In this document: piece by piece, positions 23,660-35,267 of the stretch | Position numbering within the stretch: position 1 is the stretch's first letter | Layout: the number at the start of each line of letters is the position of its first letter | From: Erigeron canadensis | Lineage: Eukaryota > Streptophyta > Magnoliopsida > Asterales > Asteraceae | DNA: 64,000 nucleotides | Reading direction: 5' to 3' | Assembly (NCBI RefSeq): GCF_010389155.1 | Contig: NC_057766.1 | Span: 27,165,516 to 27,229,515, forward strand | Program-made: the position numbers and the translations under genes | The notes under the pieces: generated by a model | Database searches by the model: none | What the model was told of the DNA's origin: nothing | The model's input: the letters and a program-made list of their open reading frames with translations, nothing else

Positions 23660-25500
23660 GACTCGTTTTAACAAATTCATTTTCTGTTTCATATTTTCAT
23701 TTTAATGCTCGTATTCTAGTAACTTCTATATGGTCGACCAATCCTCTTTAAAAATTTTGAAGTACAAGCTATCTCATTTTAGTTTCAAAACTCATATTCG
23801 GACTTTTTTCGAGACCAATATCACTATAATAAATATAAGACAATTGTCTTTCAAAAGTATTTTTAGAAAAAATGTGATGTGGTAAGTCTACAATTTTACT
23901 TAAAAAGTCTTTATTTTAATTATGATGTCATAAATAATTTATATTATTCTTAATTAAAAATAGGTCACTAAATGCTTATTTAAAGTTATTAATCTTTTAT
24001 TTACAAACAAAGAAAATTATTAATGTAGTATATAATTTCATTTTATGTTTTGTTAATGCAATAGGTATTTTATCAATATATAAATATTGTGTTATTCAAT
24101 TCACTATCTCCAAAAATTACTTGCATATTTTTTATTTTTATAATTTTAATTTAAATATCTGGGTTAAACCTGGATAAATTCACTAGTAGCAAATTAAAGT
24201 ATAATTGATAATAAATGTTGTACATTTACAACTCCCTAGCCAAAATTCGGACTATATACCCTCAAGACTCAAGTGCAAGCATCAGAAAACATAGGTAACT
24301 ACATCTACAAGATTCACTACAAATTTTTTGGATGGGCATTTTTGTTAGAGCAACAAGGGTAATCCCATGTGATCAAAGTATCACTATGTACAATTTTTTC
24401 TTTTTACAATAAAAAGCATATTGCAAGAATGTAGGATAAAAGTATACAAAATCAGGTTTGTGCCCAAAAAATTGTGAACTGATGCAACAATTTGGTCTTG
24501 CATGATCGACCGAAAGATGTACTCCCCATTTCATTAGTACGCATTTATATTTATATTTATATTTTCTTCAAATCCTAACTAAAAATAATTGTTTTTATGC
24601 ACTTTACCTCATGTAGTGTTGACACAAGCATATGGTGTGAAAAATTGCAATTTCAAAAAAGAAAACCACAAAAGATGAAATCTTTATATCACAATCCATA
24701 ACTTTCTCTACTATAAGAAGCTAAACATTGATCCTAAAAAAGAGTGTAACATACATAACTAAAATTGCAACAAAAACTTTCAGAAAGATTCCATCCTGAG
24801 AATGCACTTCTCATTTGACACCCATACACATAGACATACAAAAATATATAAGTATCACTCGTATAAAGGGTTCTTTACAAACAAGCTAAACATTAACCTC
24901 AAAAAATTGCAAAGTGGCAACATTAATAGCACAAAATATAAAATATCATCTTAAGAATTGACTTCACTTCATGCATAAATTAACTTATACAAACACCACC
25001 ACCACCCAATCTAGTCTGATATAAAACATAAACATATACAAAACATATATCTAAAAAAGGGTATTTTAGTAAACTGTGAAGCAAAAAAATAAATAAAATA
25101 AAATCTAACCAACATTGCCGATGAAGAAGAAGCAAGAACAAAAGTGATCAAGAATAAGTAGTGGAGCTTCATTTTTATACTTGGTAATGGAGTATAGTGG
25201 GAATTCAAGATTCAAGAGAATGAAAAAAAAAAAGAAGCAAAGCCTATCTTTGTCACACAATCACATGGTACTAAAAGTAGTAACAACAGCAACTGCAATG
25301 AATTGATTTGCATTGACAAAGATGAGTCGTATGCATATGTATATGTATGTTGTGTGAGTTTGTGTCGTTTTCTTGGAGGATCTATCAAAGAGGTAGGAGT
25401 TAAGAAGCTTAATTAGAAGCCACCGTCGTTTGGTATAATATACGTGTCAACAAAGTGGAAGATATGAAGTTGATTTGATCTCAATTTCTTTGAATAAATG
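23660..25500. repeat. Dispersed duplication, member 1 (partner 43,690-45,310)
   Basis: Colinear similarity in the same orientation with 43,690-45,310 over almost the whole stretch, interrupted by small indels. The only coding candidate shared by both is the signal-peptide-like exon on the minus strand. The repeated block probably holds a small gene with its promoter (25.2-25.5 kb) and 3' region. Confidence 0.75.
25110..25172 (-). CDS. Signal-peptide-like first exon of a putative small secreted peptide (member 1)
   Basis: Reads MKLHYLFLITFVLASSSSAML, then a GT donor (GTTAG). It has a charged start, a hydrophobic core and a small-residue end typical of a secretion signal. The paralogue at 44,810-44,899 encodes the same start and the same SSSSAML|GT end with a 27-nt in-frame difference between, which suggests coding constraint. 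The second exon is not identified with confidence. An AG at 25,016-25,017 could add 11 residues to a stop at 24,980, but that part is not conserved in the paralogue. Product unknown. Confidence 0.4.
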
Positions 25501-26179
25501 TGTTATGTGATCTTTATATATATCTTCCACACAAACATATAAATAAATACATAAAATATGTTTTAAACAATCTTGGTTCAAAAAGGACTCTTCCTTATGT
25601 GCAGCTATATGAAGCTATGTATAGACAGTGTTGTGGACCTTCATACTAAAGCTTCATTACCATTTCAGTTTAGTGCACGGTTTTAACATTCATTGATCAC
25701 TTGGTAGCAAGCAACACAAAATATGTACATCTGAACCAAACCAAATACGTAGTTACTTTCATTTTCTAAAACTGATTCTTGGTTCAAGCAACTTCGTATA
25801 ATGACTGGAACTGACACTGATCTCATATATAGTCTATACATCGACTAATAGATCTTGAGTAACAAGTTGGTATTGGGTATTTTGAGCAAACACAATCTCC
25901 CAAATGCATCCACAGGATCCCATAGAAGTTTTAACACGATGTTACAATAACACATTGAATCTGCCAGTGGAACTGAAGTACTGAACAATAGATGTTACAC
26001 TATCCTCTTTAGACGTATAATATGTTTTAGATACGTATAACTACCATGACACTAATTCAGGACCCACCCCACATATGATGCGCCGTTTCATTTACCAGAT
26101 GATGGCAACTTATTTCATTTAAGGTGAGTCACAACCGCCATATGATGTGCCGTTTCATTTACCAGATGATGTCCCCGCC

Positions 26180-28353
26180 TTAATCTTGCCGACACACACA
26201 ATCAGGCACGGGATACGTGTATATGGATTGTTTTGCTTTCCGTACCTTGACCTCCCCCAGCCGGTTTTTCTGCCCTTCCATGACTGCTGCTTGAAAATCC
26301 AACCAATTCATGCTCTTGTTCATGAAAAGCTGGCCCAATAACGCCATGTTTGGCCTTATGGTCTTTAAATTCAAGTATGCTCGATGTCCTACCTGTCAAA
26401 ATTCAAAGATTTCCCATTAAACATCATCATAATCAAATGGATTAATAATCATCTGTTGTGTCACGGATCATTTTCTTCTTTTTTCTTCTTTGTTTTAGTC
26501 GGTTCCATCTCATACCATTGCATTGTGCATATTTCCAGGAGAAGCAGACACGAAGATATCACTATGCAGGCTGACATAGTAATCGACAGCTGCTGATAAA
26601 GAAGCTTTCCCTTTTATTTGGGCCCGTTCCATGGATGAAGCAAGGCTCTTTTTGTCTTCTATATGTGGAAATAGTTTCCTTAAGGCTGAGATTCGAGCTT
26701 CACCCCCATATACCTGAATCACAGCACGAATGATTGAAAGTCAACACTCGGAACTTCAGAAGTCAAAGTTTGACTTTTTAAGATGGAATTGATTAAAATG
26801 TGGAGTTACCTTGTGGGAAGCAAGGTATAACCGGGTACTGTTATTGAAGCCCATAGCAGTTAACAACAAACCAATCTCTTCTGGAGTCAATGGGCAACGA
26901 CCCTGGTTTCTCAATTCTTTATTGGTGAACTGCGAATTCATGACCCGGCCTTGCCAAATTGCCTGTCGATATCTAGCCAGGGCCTTTTTCTCCGCTCTAC
27001 CTCCACCAAAGTCGCATGCTGAATGGGCAGCCATATCCTGCAAATTCAAAATGGAAAATCATAATCAGCAACATCATTTCTTTCATAAGTCCATAATTTT
27101 ACTTGAACTTGAAATTTGAAGTTGACCGAGTATTGTTTTGCTTCAACTTGAAAATATGTTATCTTGTTTTGCCAAAAAAATTTGCTATTATCTTACTTTG
27201 CAAAAATATTATGAAATCTTTTGGAGATACGGTGTAGGAAATGCACATATTTATACTTTTCTTACTTCAGTTAGGTCAACACTTTCTGAATGTCCACTTG
27301 ACCATAAACGTCAAGTTTAACATATCTATATACCTTGTCAAACCGAAGGTGTAGAGCAACAAACTTTCCAACTCGAGTTCCACCTTTGGTATCAACGACT
27401 TGTTTAAGGTAACTGGTACTTTCAACAGCAGAGTAGCGGAGGCGATTGACGAGCACATCACCAAGATTTCTAATATGGGGAACGAATTTTAAAGCTTGAA
27501 AATTGACTTTGCACCTCAACCTTTGGATCTCCAGGGGCATGTTGTTAAAAGCTAGCCGGTGAGAAAATGGTGAAATTGCAGCTATGCCATAGCTAAAAGA
27601 GTATATATTCAGGTTAAGATGATATCAAATCATATATTACATAGATATAATTTAGTGAAGCAGAGAGTCAATACATATATTCTAACCTTTCGAGAATTGG
27701 AGAAACATTTTCAAGATACCAATTAGCTGAAGCATGAAGTGGTGCGTTTTTAACTCGGGTGGATCTAATGTCAGAGGCGTAATATTCCCTCGTACTCCAT
27801 GTGAATTCATCAGGTAACTCTCTAACTATTAATATATCATCCTTTAATACATTGATGAAGTGATAGATATCAAAGATGTCCTCAAAAGAGCTGTATATGA
27901 ACACACCTCGTGTCAGTAACACAATAGAAGTCTTTTTTTTAGCTTAAACTTAAGAAGCTATAACTTAACTTTGGTTGGTAATTACAGTATAAGTTTAAAG
28001 TGTGACACATGAAAATGGAGAAAACCTTGTGTCTTTCCAAACAGGATTCACTTCAAGATACGGGATTACAAGAGTTGCATTGAGTATTTTGGCGACAGCA
28101 ACTGCATCACAGATCTAATCGAAGAAATAAAATCAAACTTCAGAAATCTGAATTTGAAGGTAAGATTTGTACTGGTGTATACTATAAAATCAAACTTCAG
28201 AAATCTGAATTTGAAGGTAAGATTTGTACTGGTGTATACTATCTTATGAAACTTAAAATTTGGTATGCAAAATTTAACTTACACCCATCCTTTGTTGGTT
28301 CAGTCCTCCATCAAGGAATACTTGGATGTATCCCGTGGACTCCGGCAATGATG
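26180..28353 (-). CDS. O-fucosyltransferase family gene, 5'-truncated (copy B)
   Basis: Plant GDP-fucose protein O-fucosyltransferase-like enzyme, a Golgi type II membrane glycosyltransferase. Seven minus-strand exons: 28353-28283, 28114-28026, 27890-27687, 27592-27334, 27037-26810, 26713-26516, 26392-26180. They join in frame with GT-AG borders for 419 codons and no stop until TAA. Landmarks in order: GYIQVFLDGGLNQQRMG, AVAKILNATLVIPYLE, FEDIFDIYHFINVL, LAFNNMPLEIQRLRCKVN, ALHLRFDKDMAAHSACDF, CPLTPEEIGLLL, VYGGEARIS, SASPGNMHNAM and SIYTYPVPDC. These cover the GDP-fucose-binding fold. The N-terminal membrane anchor (about 100 aa) is not visible upstream to 29.6 kb. It is therefore probably a recently made gene fragment, though a distant first exon cannot be excluded. 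Exact biological substrate unknown. Confidence 0.8.
28129..28242. repeat. 57-bp tandem duplication in an O-fucosyltransferase intron
   Basis: Two identical adjacent units (28129-28185, 28186-28242) in the intron between the first two recognised exons of copy B. Copy A has lost this whole stretch. Confidence 0.9.
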
Positions 28354-29619
28354 CTATATATAACAGAGGAAATCTTTAGAATATGAATACGAAAACACAT
28401 GCTATACAGTAATGAATGGTTAATCGCTAAATGACGACCTTTTTCTAGAGGTCATATTATCTTTGTATGAACTTTTCCAACTAATTGGGTTGAATATTTT
28501 TTTTTTTTTTTGTTCTTTCCAAAATCAGTATACCAGGCTTTGACAAATCAGGATTAAGGTACCATGCCTGTTTTTTTTATTTATATTACATATAATACCA
28601 TAATTACTAACATCATTTATCCACATCTACTCCATATTCAACCAAAAAAAGAAAAAAACTGTTATGGTTATATCAACAAAAAAAAACATTGATCTTATTC
28701 ATTATTCCACAACAATGGTACATGCAAATGAGAGTGAACAGATGTGATGTACAAATTTTAATGTTCTATCATGTTTGAGAGTATGCAATTCCTCCCCTAC
28801 TACTTTACCACATGCAAGAAGCCGGTTTTGGCAATGTATTTCAGTGCCCATACCCTAAGGTTTGTCATGCTCTCATTGTGCATTGTCGAGAGGTGGAATC
28901 TGAAGACCCATAAATTCCACCTTTTTAGGTTGAAGTCACGGTCACCTTGCAAGATATGCAAGCTCTTCAAGGTTAAACATTGATGGTCTAGTAGTGGCGT
29001 TTGTCACGACTTATTCAAGAATTCCTATTGCATGAAATGGTGTGAGCAACTAGCTGAGGTTTCCACCCCTAGAAAAACAAATTGCTCATTGTAAGATAAC
29101 TAATAAAATGAAAAGAACTTGGATGACGCGTTACCATATGATGATGATGTATGCCAACAAAGAGCTAGAATACATTCTAGGTCTATTGGGTGGTATGTTT
29201 TATTTGTAGATACATCAATTCATTTTATACAATATTACCATCTATAAGTAGCGGGACAGGTTTGGTATCCATCTCATACCCATTACTACAACAAAATATA
29301 GGCTTTTGTTTTCCAACTTAGCCGACACTAACGTAAGTTTTTTTGTGGAAACTCACAGCAATAGCATTGCTCCAACTTAATTGACCCTCTTTGCCTAGGT
29401 TTATTAAATCCTCAAGATACACCAATGGTATAGTATGTAATTGTTATATATTATTTATAGTGTTTGATTTATAATGTTTTGGTGTAATTTAATACTTTTG
29501 ATTGATGAGGGGGCTAAACGTAAATGTCAAGATAGGTATGTATAAATATTAAATACCCCCTCATCCGCCATATTTTGTAACCTTTTGTCACTTCTTAATA
29601 CCAAACATATAGCAGATCA
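28354..29619. other. Spacer of segment B
   Basis: Matches 16,763-17,580 and 18,640-19,320 of copy A. No further O-fucosyltransferase exon or other gene recognised. Near 29,545 lies the empty site for the MITE found in copy A. Confidence 0.5.
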
Positions 29620-29679
29620 TCATTCCCAAATTCAAAAACAAGCCTTCCTTCAAAATTCCACAACCTAAATATGAACAAA

Positions 29680-30800
29680 AGCATAACTTCATTTCCAAAT
29701 AGTCCCCTAATGGTCCAAGTTAATCTAACGCAGGTGACAAGTGCTTAAATAGAAGATATTTTTGGAGTTCAAGAAATGCTTTTAAATCACCTAAAGTCAA
29801 GAGGAATGATGTCAAGTCGTCTAGTGTTAAACAAAAATGGATTTTGCATAGTTGTAATAATGCTAAGACTATATTTTACAATGTCTGTAAGCCTTAGGGC
29901 AATCTTTGCATTTAACATTCTCACGGACACAATTAAACCCTCTAAACCCTCTTGATATTCATCACGACGAATAACTTCACTGTTCTTAGATAGATACTTG
30001 AAGAGATCGTTGTATACTACAAGAAGCACGAGATAGAATTACATAGTACGTTTGCGCTTGTATCAATATCAACAGCTGAAGAGCAATTGATGAGAAGATT
30101 ACATATACCACATAATGGATTGATTAGGGATGTTAATAAGGTTATACAAGATGAAAATACCATTTCAGGGTTTTGTCAAAAGCTTTGATCTATAACCAAC
30201 ATGACCATGATACTATGCGCGCTTGTCTTGTGTCTGAATTGGAGCAATGTATTAGAAATTTGAAGAGTACTGGGTACTATTATACTAAAGCGTCTAAAAG
30301 TTTAAACAAGATTAGGGGTGGTAAGATTGACCCTAACTGGAAGCTAATTGTTCAACTAGGTGCGAATCTCTGTTCCATTTTTTGTGTTTATGCTGATATA
30401 CGGAGAGTTAGTATAATTAAACCGGATGGTCCTGACGCTGTAACTATTGAAAATTTATGGTTTATAGTTTCCTCCACCAGTTGGGAATTCTGGAAAATAT
30501 TGTGGCGCCCACCCAACCAGTTCCCCCGTCACACAGGGATTTTTCCGAGATAAAAAAGAAGTTGAAAGTCGATGTATAAAAGGGTTTAGATGCAAACATA
30601 TGGTGGGGGGTTGAAGGTACCCTTGTGGTACATCTTCCTACTGTGACCAAGCCTGAATCCATTGAAGACAACCTAAAACGTCAAAGAGGCTAAAATTCAC
30701 TCATTTCAAGATTAGAAGTATTTGGCTTGAACATAGTTTTCCAAGGAGATGGCAATTGGTAGCTGCGAGCCATGTGGTTGATTATATCTGATAAACGCCA
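29680..30800 (+). pseudogene. OTU-like ORF relic in left arm (copy B)
   Basis: Same ORF family as 19,366-20,548. The longest open piece is 30173-30553 (starts SKALIYNQHDHDTMRAC, ends VSSTSWEFWKI). The motif near 30,748 reads GDGN followed by TGG TAG, so the catalytic Cys codon is lost and a stop follows. The right arm holds the inverted relic (frames 32097-31882 and 31756-31532). Confidence 0.5.
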
Positions 30801-32147
30801 TATGCTGCCACGAGGTCTCATAGTGTCTAGGATAAGCTCAAGCAGATAATGAGAGGAAAAAAGAAAGAACACAATGAAAAGTTTCAAATTAGCAATCATG
30901 TTCTAATGACTTGAGAACAGTGTTCTCCTTTTGGGAGTCGGTATGCCATTGCTAATGTTCTCGAGTCCTTAGAACATGATTGCTAATTTGACACTTTTCA
31001 TTGTGTGATTCTTCTTTCCCCTCATTATCTACTTGAGCTGATCCTAGACACTATGATACCTCGTGGAAGCATATGGCATTTTTCAGATATATTCAAACCA
31101 CATGACATGGCTCTCAACATGCAATTACCGTCCCCTTGGACAACAACTATGTTCAAGCAAAATACTCATAATCATCAAATGAGTAGTTGAATTTCAGCCT
31201 CTTAACGTTTTAGTTTGTCTTCAACGGATTCAGTTTTGGTCAAAGTAGGAAGATGTACCACAGGGGTACCATCAACCCCCCACCATATGTAGCTCCAAAC
31301 CCTTTTTTACATCGACTTTCAACTTCTTTTTTATCTCGGAAAAAATTCCTGTCGGGTGGGCGCCGCAGTATTCCAGAACTCCCAATTAGTGGAGGATACT
31401 ATCAGCCAAAAATTATTAGTGGTTACGGCATCAAGACCATCTGGTTCAATCACACTAATTCTCGGTGTATCGGCATAAACACTAAAAATTGAAACTCTAA
31501 ACAGATTCGCACATAGTTGAACAATTAGCTTCTAGTCAATTAGGCGAATCTTATCACCCCTAATCTTGTTTAAACATTTAGACGCTTTAGTATGATCGTA
31601 GCCAACACTTTTCAAGTTTCTAATACATTGCTCCAATTTAGACACAAGACAAGCACGCATATTATCATGGCCCTCTTGGTTATACACCAGAGCTTTTGAC
31701 AAAACCTTGAAAATGGTATTTTCATCTTGTATAACCTTATTAGCATCCCTAGTCAATCTATTACGTGAATCTGTAATCTGCTCATGAATTGCTCTTCGGC
31801 TGTTGATATTGATACATGATGAAGCTTACTGATTCTATCTCGTGCTTCTTGCAGTATACGATCATCTTCACTAAGAGTTTTCTATCTATCTAAGAACAAT
31901 GAATTCCAATCAGTCATGATGAATAGCAGGAGGGGATAGAGGGATTTTGTGAGAATGTTAAATGCAAAGATTGCCCTCAGGCTTACAGACATTGTCAAAT
32001 ATAGTCTTAGCATTATTACAACTACACAAAATCCATTTTTGTGTAACACTAGACGACTTGGCATCATTCCTCTTGACTTTGGGTGATTTAAAAGCATTTC
32101 TTGAACTAAATATCTTCTGTGTAAATGCTTGTCACCTATGTCAGAAC

Positions 32148-33401
32148 TGATAAACCTTGTATGTTATTGTAATTGAATTATTGTATTACATTGTTGTGTT
32201 ATTGAAGGGGATTACAAGAGACTATATTTATAAAGTAGCCTAACCTAATACATGGAAACTAATATTATGGAAACTTAATATATAGAACTAACCTATATCT
32301 AATACTTCCCCGCAAGCTAAGCGCGTAGCGATTCTAGCTTGAAAACAAAATAAGAAAAAACATAAAAAACTTAAATCTAAAAGAAACTTCTAAAAGCAAT
32401 GTCTTCATCTTCAACTTCTTCTCTTCAAACACCTTTTCTCCCCTGTTTTCGCCTCCGGCTTGTATTTGTGCCAGAAAAACAAAAATAAGTAAACCGCTGA
32501 AGAGTGTCGGCCTTTGTATGGCGGAAATTTGTTAATAGAAGTGGATAGGACCGCCATTAGTCGGAACGATCTCTAACCGATGTTGTATAGGACCGTCGTT
32601 GTCGGAACGGTCTCTAAACTAATATTTCATATGCAGATTGTTTCTGCAAAATGGATAGGACCGCCGTTAGTCGGAACGATCTCTAACCTCTATTGTATAG
32701 GACCGTTGTTTGTCAGAACGATCTCTAAACCTTTTTTTTTTAAAGTAAATTCTAAATAAAAAAAGAAAAGAAAAAATTCGGAACTAAGGGTTCTGGCAGT
32801 GGCCAGCGGTATTCATAAGCTTTGTTTGCTTTAATGTTGTTTTGTCGAGTTTTTGGTCGAATTAAGTAAAAAGTAATCTTTAAAACAAACACGGACAATT
32901 GATTAACTCGGTTGTGAAAAAGCTGGGATTTTGAAACATACGAATAATATGAAAAAACGAAAAAAAACATCAAGAAAAATTTGACGGCTTCTATTTGAAT
33001 TTAAAAACTAATAAAATGTAATGGTGGCTCCGAAAGGGTAATGATGAATTGATGATTGGTGTTTACGGAGAATAATTCCAACGAATCAAGAATGCATGGA
33101 CTTTAATTATCTATTTGAAGGCTATCATCTACGACTTATTTGAATCGAATAAGATGGAAGTAAAAATAGGAGTTTTACGGATATGTCGATTTTTTTTTCT
33201 TGGTCGGAATTTGTAACGGGAATTGTGTCTGGATTCTTGGCTCTGATACCATGAAAAACCTTGTAGGTTAATGTAATTGAATTATTGTATTATATTGTTA
33301 TGTTATTTTACAAGAGAATATATTTATAGAGTAACCAAACCTAATATATGTAAACTAATATTATGGAAACTTAATATATAGAAGCTAACTTATGTCTAAT
33401 A
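32148..33401 (-). mobile_element. Non-autonomous (TRIM-like) LTR retrotransposon with 5-bp TSD
   Basis: Two LTRs in direct orientation, 32148-32304 (157 bp) and 33252-33401 (150 bp), flank a 947-bp interior. The TSD AGAAC is intact (32143-32147 and 33402-33406). On the minus strand TGGTATCAGAGCC (33251-33239) abuts the 5' LTR as Met-tRNA PBS, and a purine run (GCGGGGAAG, around 32,305-32,315) precedes the 3' LTR as PPT. No gag, protease, integrase or RT is encoded. It therefore depends on an autonomous copia element. It sits in the right arm of palindrome B. Confidence 0.88.
32540..32735. repeat. Tandem repeats inside the TRIM-like element
   Basis: Four copies of a unit ATAGGACCGYCGTTRGTCGG (then AACGATCTCTAA), arranged as two higher-order units about 110 bp apart. 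Function unknown. Confidence 0.75.
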
Positions 33402-33508
33402 AGAACAACTTGGACTATTAGTGAACTGTTTGGAAATGAAATTATGTTTTTGTTCATATTTAGGTTATCGAAATTTTGAAGGAAAGCTTGTTTTTTCATT
33501 TGGGAATG

Positions 33509-33911
33509 ACTTTCAGTTTTTGTTCTTCTTTTGGTGAGTTTGTTGTGGATGCTTTGGGTTTAAACCATCCATATTGGTCTTTGAAGTGGGTGTATTGTGA
33601 ACATTTGTGGATGATGGAGATGTATGATTTGATTTTGGTTGTAGGTTTTTGTTGGTCTGAGTATAGGATGAGTAAAATTGATTGTTAAGTGTTTGTTTGG
33701 AGTGTTTGACTTGTAAGTGGGGGTTATCTTGCTGTTGGTAGAGATTATGTTTTCTTGTAGAGTGAGTTTGGTGAGAAAGATGCCTTTAGGTTTGGGGTTA
33801 TGGTTTCAGGTAGTTCGGCTTTGATGACAGGTCTGAAAAACATAGTTGTATAAAGTATGCTTCTCTTGACGATTTTTAAATAGGGTTGGAACTCAAAAGA
33901 GAAAAATAAAT
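33509..33911. other. Boundary between palindrome B and retroelement DNA
   Basis: Low-complexity coding-like frames without recognisable motif. Probably transposon remnant. Confidence 0.35.
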
Positions 33912-34367
33912 GTGCCCTATCCTGATCAGACCCTATACACTGAAGTTATCGAGAAACTGAGCATCGACCACATTGCCTTGACGCCGGAAAAAGACTTTGT
34001 GTTTGTAAAGAGACTGGGCAAGAAGATATTCATCCGATTCAGTGATTTGTCGAGTTACTCTGATGGAACACTTGAATACTGCAAAAAGATATTTGAATGC
34101 TTGTTTGCCGATGAAGAAAAGGCTCTAACCAAAAGAATAAATGAAAAGGCAATCAAGACAATTCAAGATAGACTCACGAAAAGGGGGGACATTAGAAATC
34201 TTCGAGAAGCCAAGAAAGCAACATCATCGGATAATGTTGTATATCGAAAAGCTAACATGAATGAAGAAAGCCATATAGATCACCAAAAACTCAAGTTGTC
34301 GGGTGGGGGTGGTGTAGCAGGCGACCTACCGGCAATCCGAGCGTGGTTCACCTACCTTTCCGCCTAG
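33912..34367 (+). pseudogene. 151-codon ORF, probably transposon-associated
   Basis: Open from MPYPDQTLYTEVIEKLS to a TAG. It contains FVKRLGKKIFIRFSDLSSYS followed by DGTLEY and a charged helical stretch. The FxRxxDLxxYSDGTL pattern resembles, from memory, uncharacterised C-terminal regions attached to copia-type ORFs in composite genomes; I could not check this. The start has no promoter context and the frame lies next to copia remains, so it is treated as a fragment. Confidence 0.35.
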
Positions 34368-34671
34368 TCCTTTCGGCCTCAATAATGTTGTGATGAGAGC
34401 ATGATCAGCCTAAGAGTTTCTTTGCTAGAATACACCACTAAAACTAGCTTGATGTACGAGATATGGGAGGGATTTCATGCCCTCTGATATGACAAATAGT
34501 TGTCTGTCACGTCATACTTTCATTCGCACGCCATTACGGGTTTTGTGAACAATGAATAGATTGATGTTTTTCTTGTTGTAATCATAACATTTCCAGGTTT
34601 CTCATATAGGTAGCTCGGTAATAAATTTTGTTGGTTAAATCAAAAGAAATAAGATTTTAGCTTTTGTTATA
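34368..34671. other. Degenerate retroelement sequence
   Basis: Between the 151-codon ORF and the RNase H end. No intact frame. Confidence 0.4.
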
Positions 34672-34908
34672 TCAAATAATACAAGTGCAATTGCTATCAC
34701 ACATAATCCTGTTCAACATTCCAAGACCAAACACATAGACATTAGGTATCATTTCATACGTGACCATGTCATGAAAGGGGATGTTGAAATTTATTTCATT
34801 CCCACTGATGATCAACTCGCTGGCATTTTCACAAAACCCTTAGATGAAAAGAGATTTAAAGATCTTGTCAGTAGGTTGGGAATGTTGAATGGTGACTCAG
34901 CTACTTAA
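34672..34908 (+). pseudogene. C-terminal end of Ty1/copia reverse transcriptase/RNase H
   Basis: 79 codons ending TAA. The stretch SAIAITHNPVQHSKTKHIDI then RYHFIRDHV and DDQLAGIFTKPLDEKRFKDL is the characteristic end of copia pol. Upstream pol is missing or unrecognisable, so the element is 5'-truncated. Its position ahead of repeats, an envelope-like ORF, a PPT and an LTR gives a Sirevirus-like order. Confidence 0.9.
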
Positions 34909-34970
34909 CTTACATATCATTTCTAAGCTAAGATTTTGTCAGCAAGTTTAAGTTTGTCTTGCTTGCTAAA

Positions 34971-35267
34971 CAAAATAAAGGCAATGTAAAGCCAAAAGTT
35001 TCCATCTAGTCCAATAGCAAACGGTTATTGGTAAAGACTTCTAAAATCCGTTAATCCCTGTTGCTTTGGGAAAAAGCAAAATAAAGGCAATGGAAAGCCA
35101 AAAGTTTCTATCTAGTCCAATAGCAAACGGTTATTGGTAAAGACTTCTAAAATCCGTTGATCCCTGTTGCTTTAGAAAAAAGCAAAATAAAGGCAATGGA
35201 AAGCCAAAAGTTTCCATCTGGTCCAACAGCAAACGGCTAATGGTAAAGACTTATAAAATCCGTTGAT
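34971..35267. repeat. 106-bp tandem repeat, 2.8 copies
   Basis: Units 34971-35076, 35077-35182 and 35183 to about 35267, each starting CAAAATAAAGGCAATG and containing AGCAAACGGTTATTGGTAAA. Located between the pol stop and the envelope-like ORF. Confidence 0.95.

Larger units (their letters stand above)
25596..33508. repeat. Segmental duplication, copy B
   Basis: Direct repeat of 14,537-21,249. It begins immediately after 22 nt (25574-25595) identical to 13414-13435 in the last MSL exon. It holds the better-preserved O-fucosyltransferase copy, an internal 57-bp tandem duplication, the larger OTU palindrome, and an LTR retrotransposon inserted after duplication. Confidence 0.85.
29620..33508. 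repeat. Long palindrome (copy B), arms about 1.3 kb
   Basis: Left arm about 29,620-30,918, spacer 30,919-30,956, right arm 30,957-33,508. The right arm is interrupted at 32,143 by a 1,254-bp LTR element; without it both arms are about 1.3 kb. Spacer and inner arms match copy A, so the palindrome existed before the duplication. The outer arms hold TTCCAAATAGT.../...ACTATTAGTG-type mirror sequence on either side of the retrotransposon. Confidence 0.9.
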
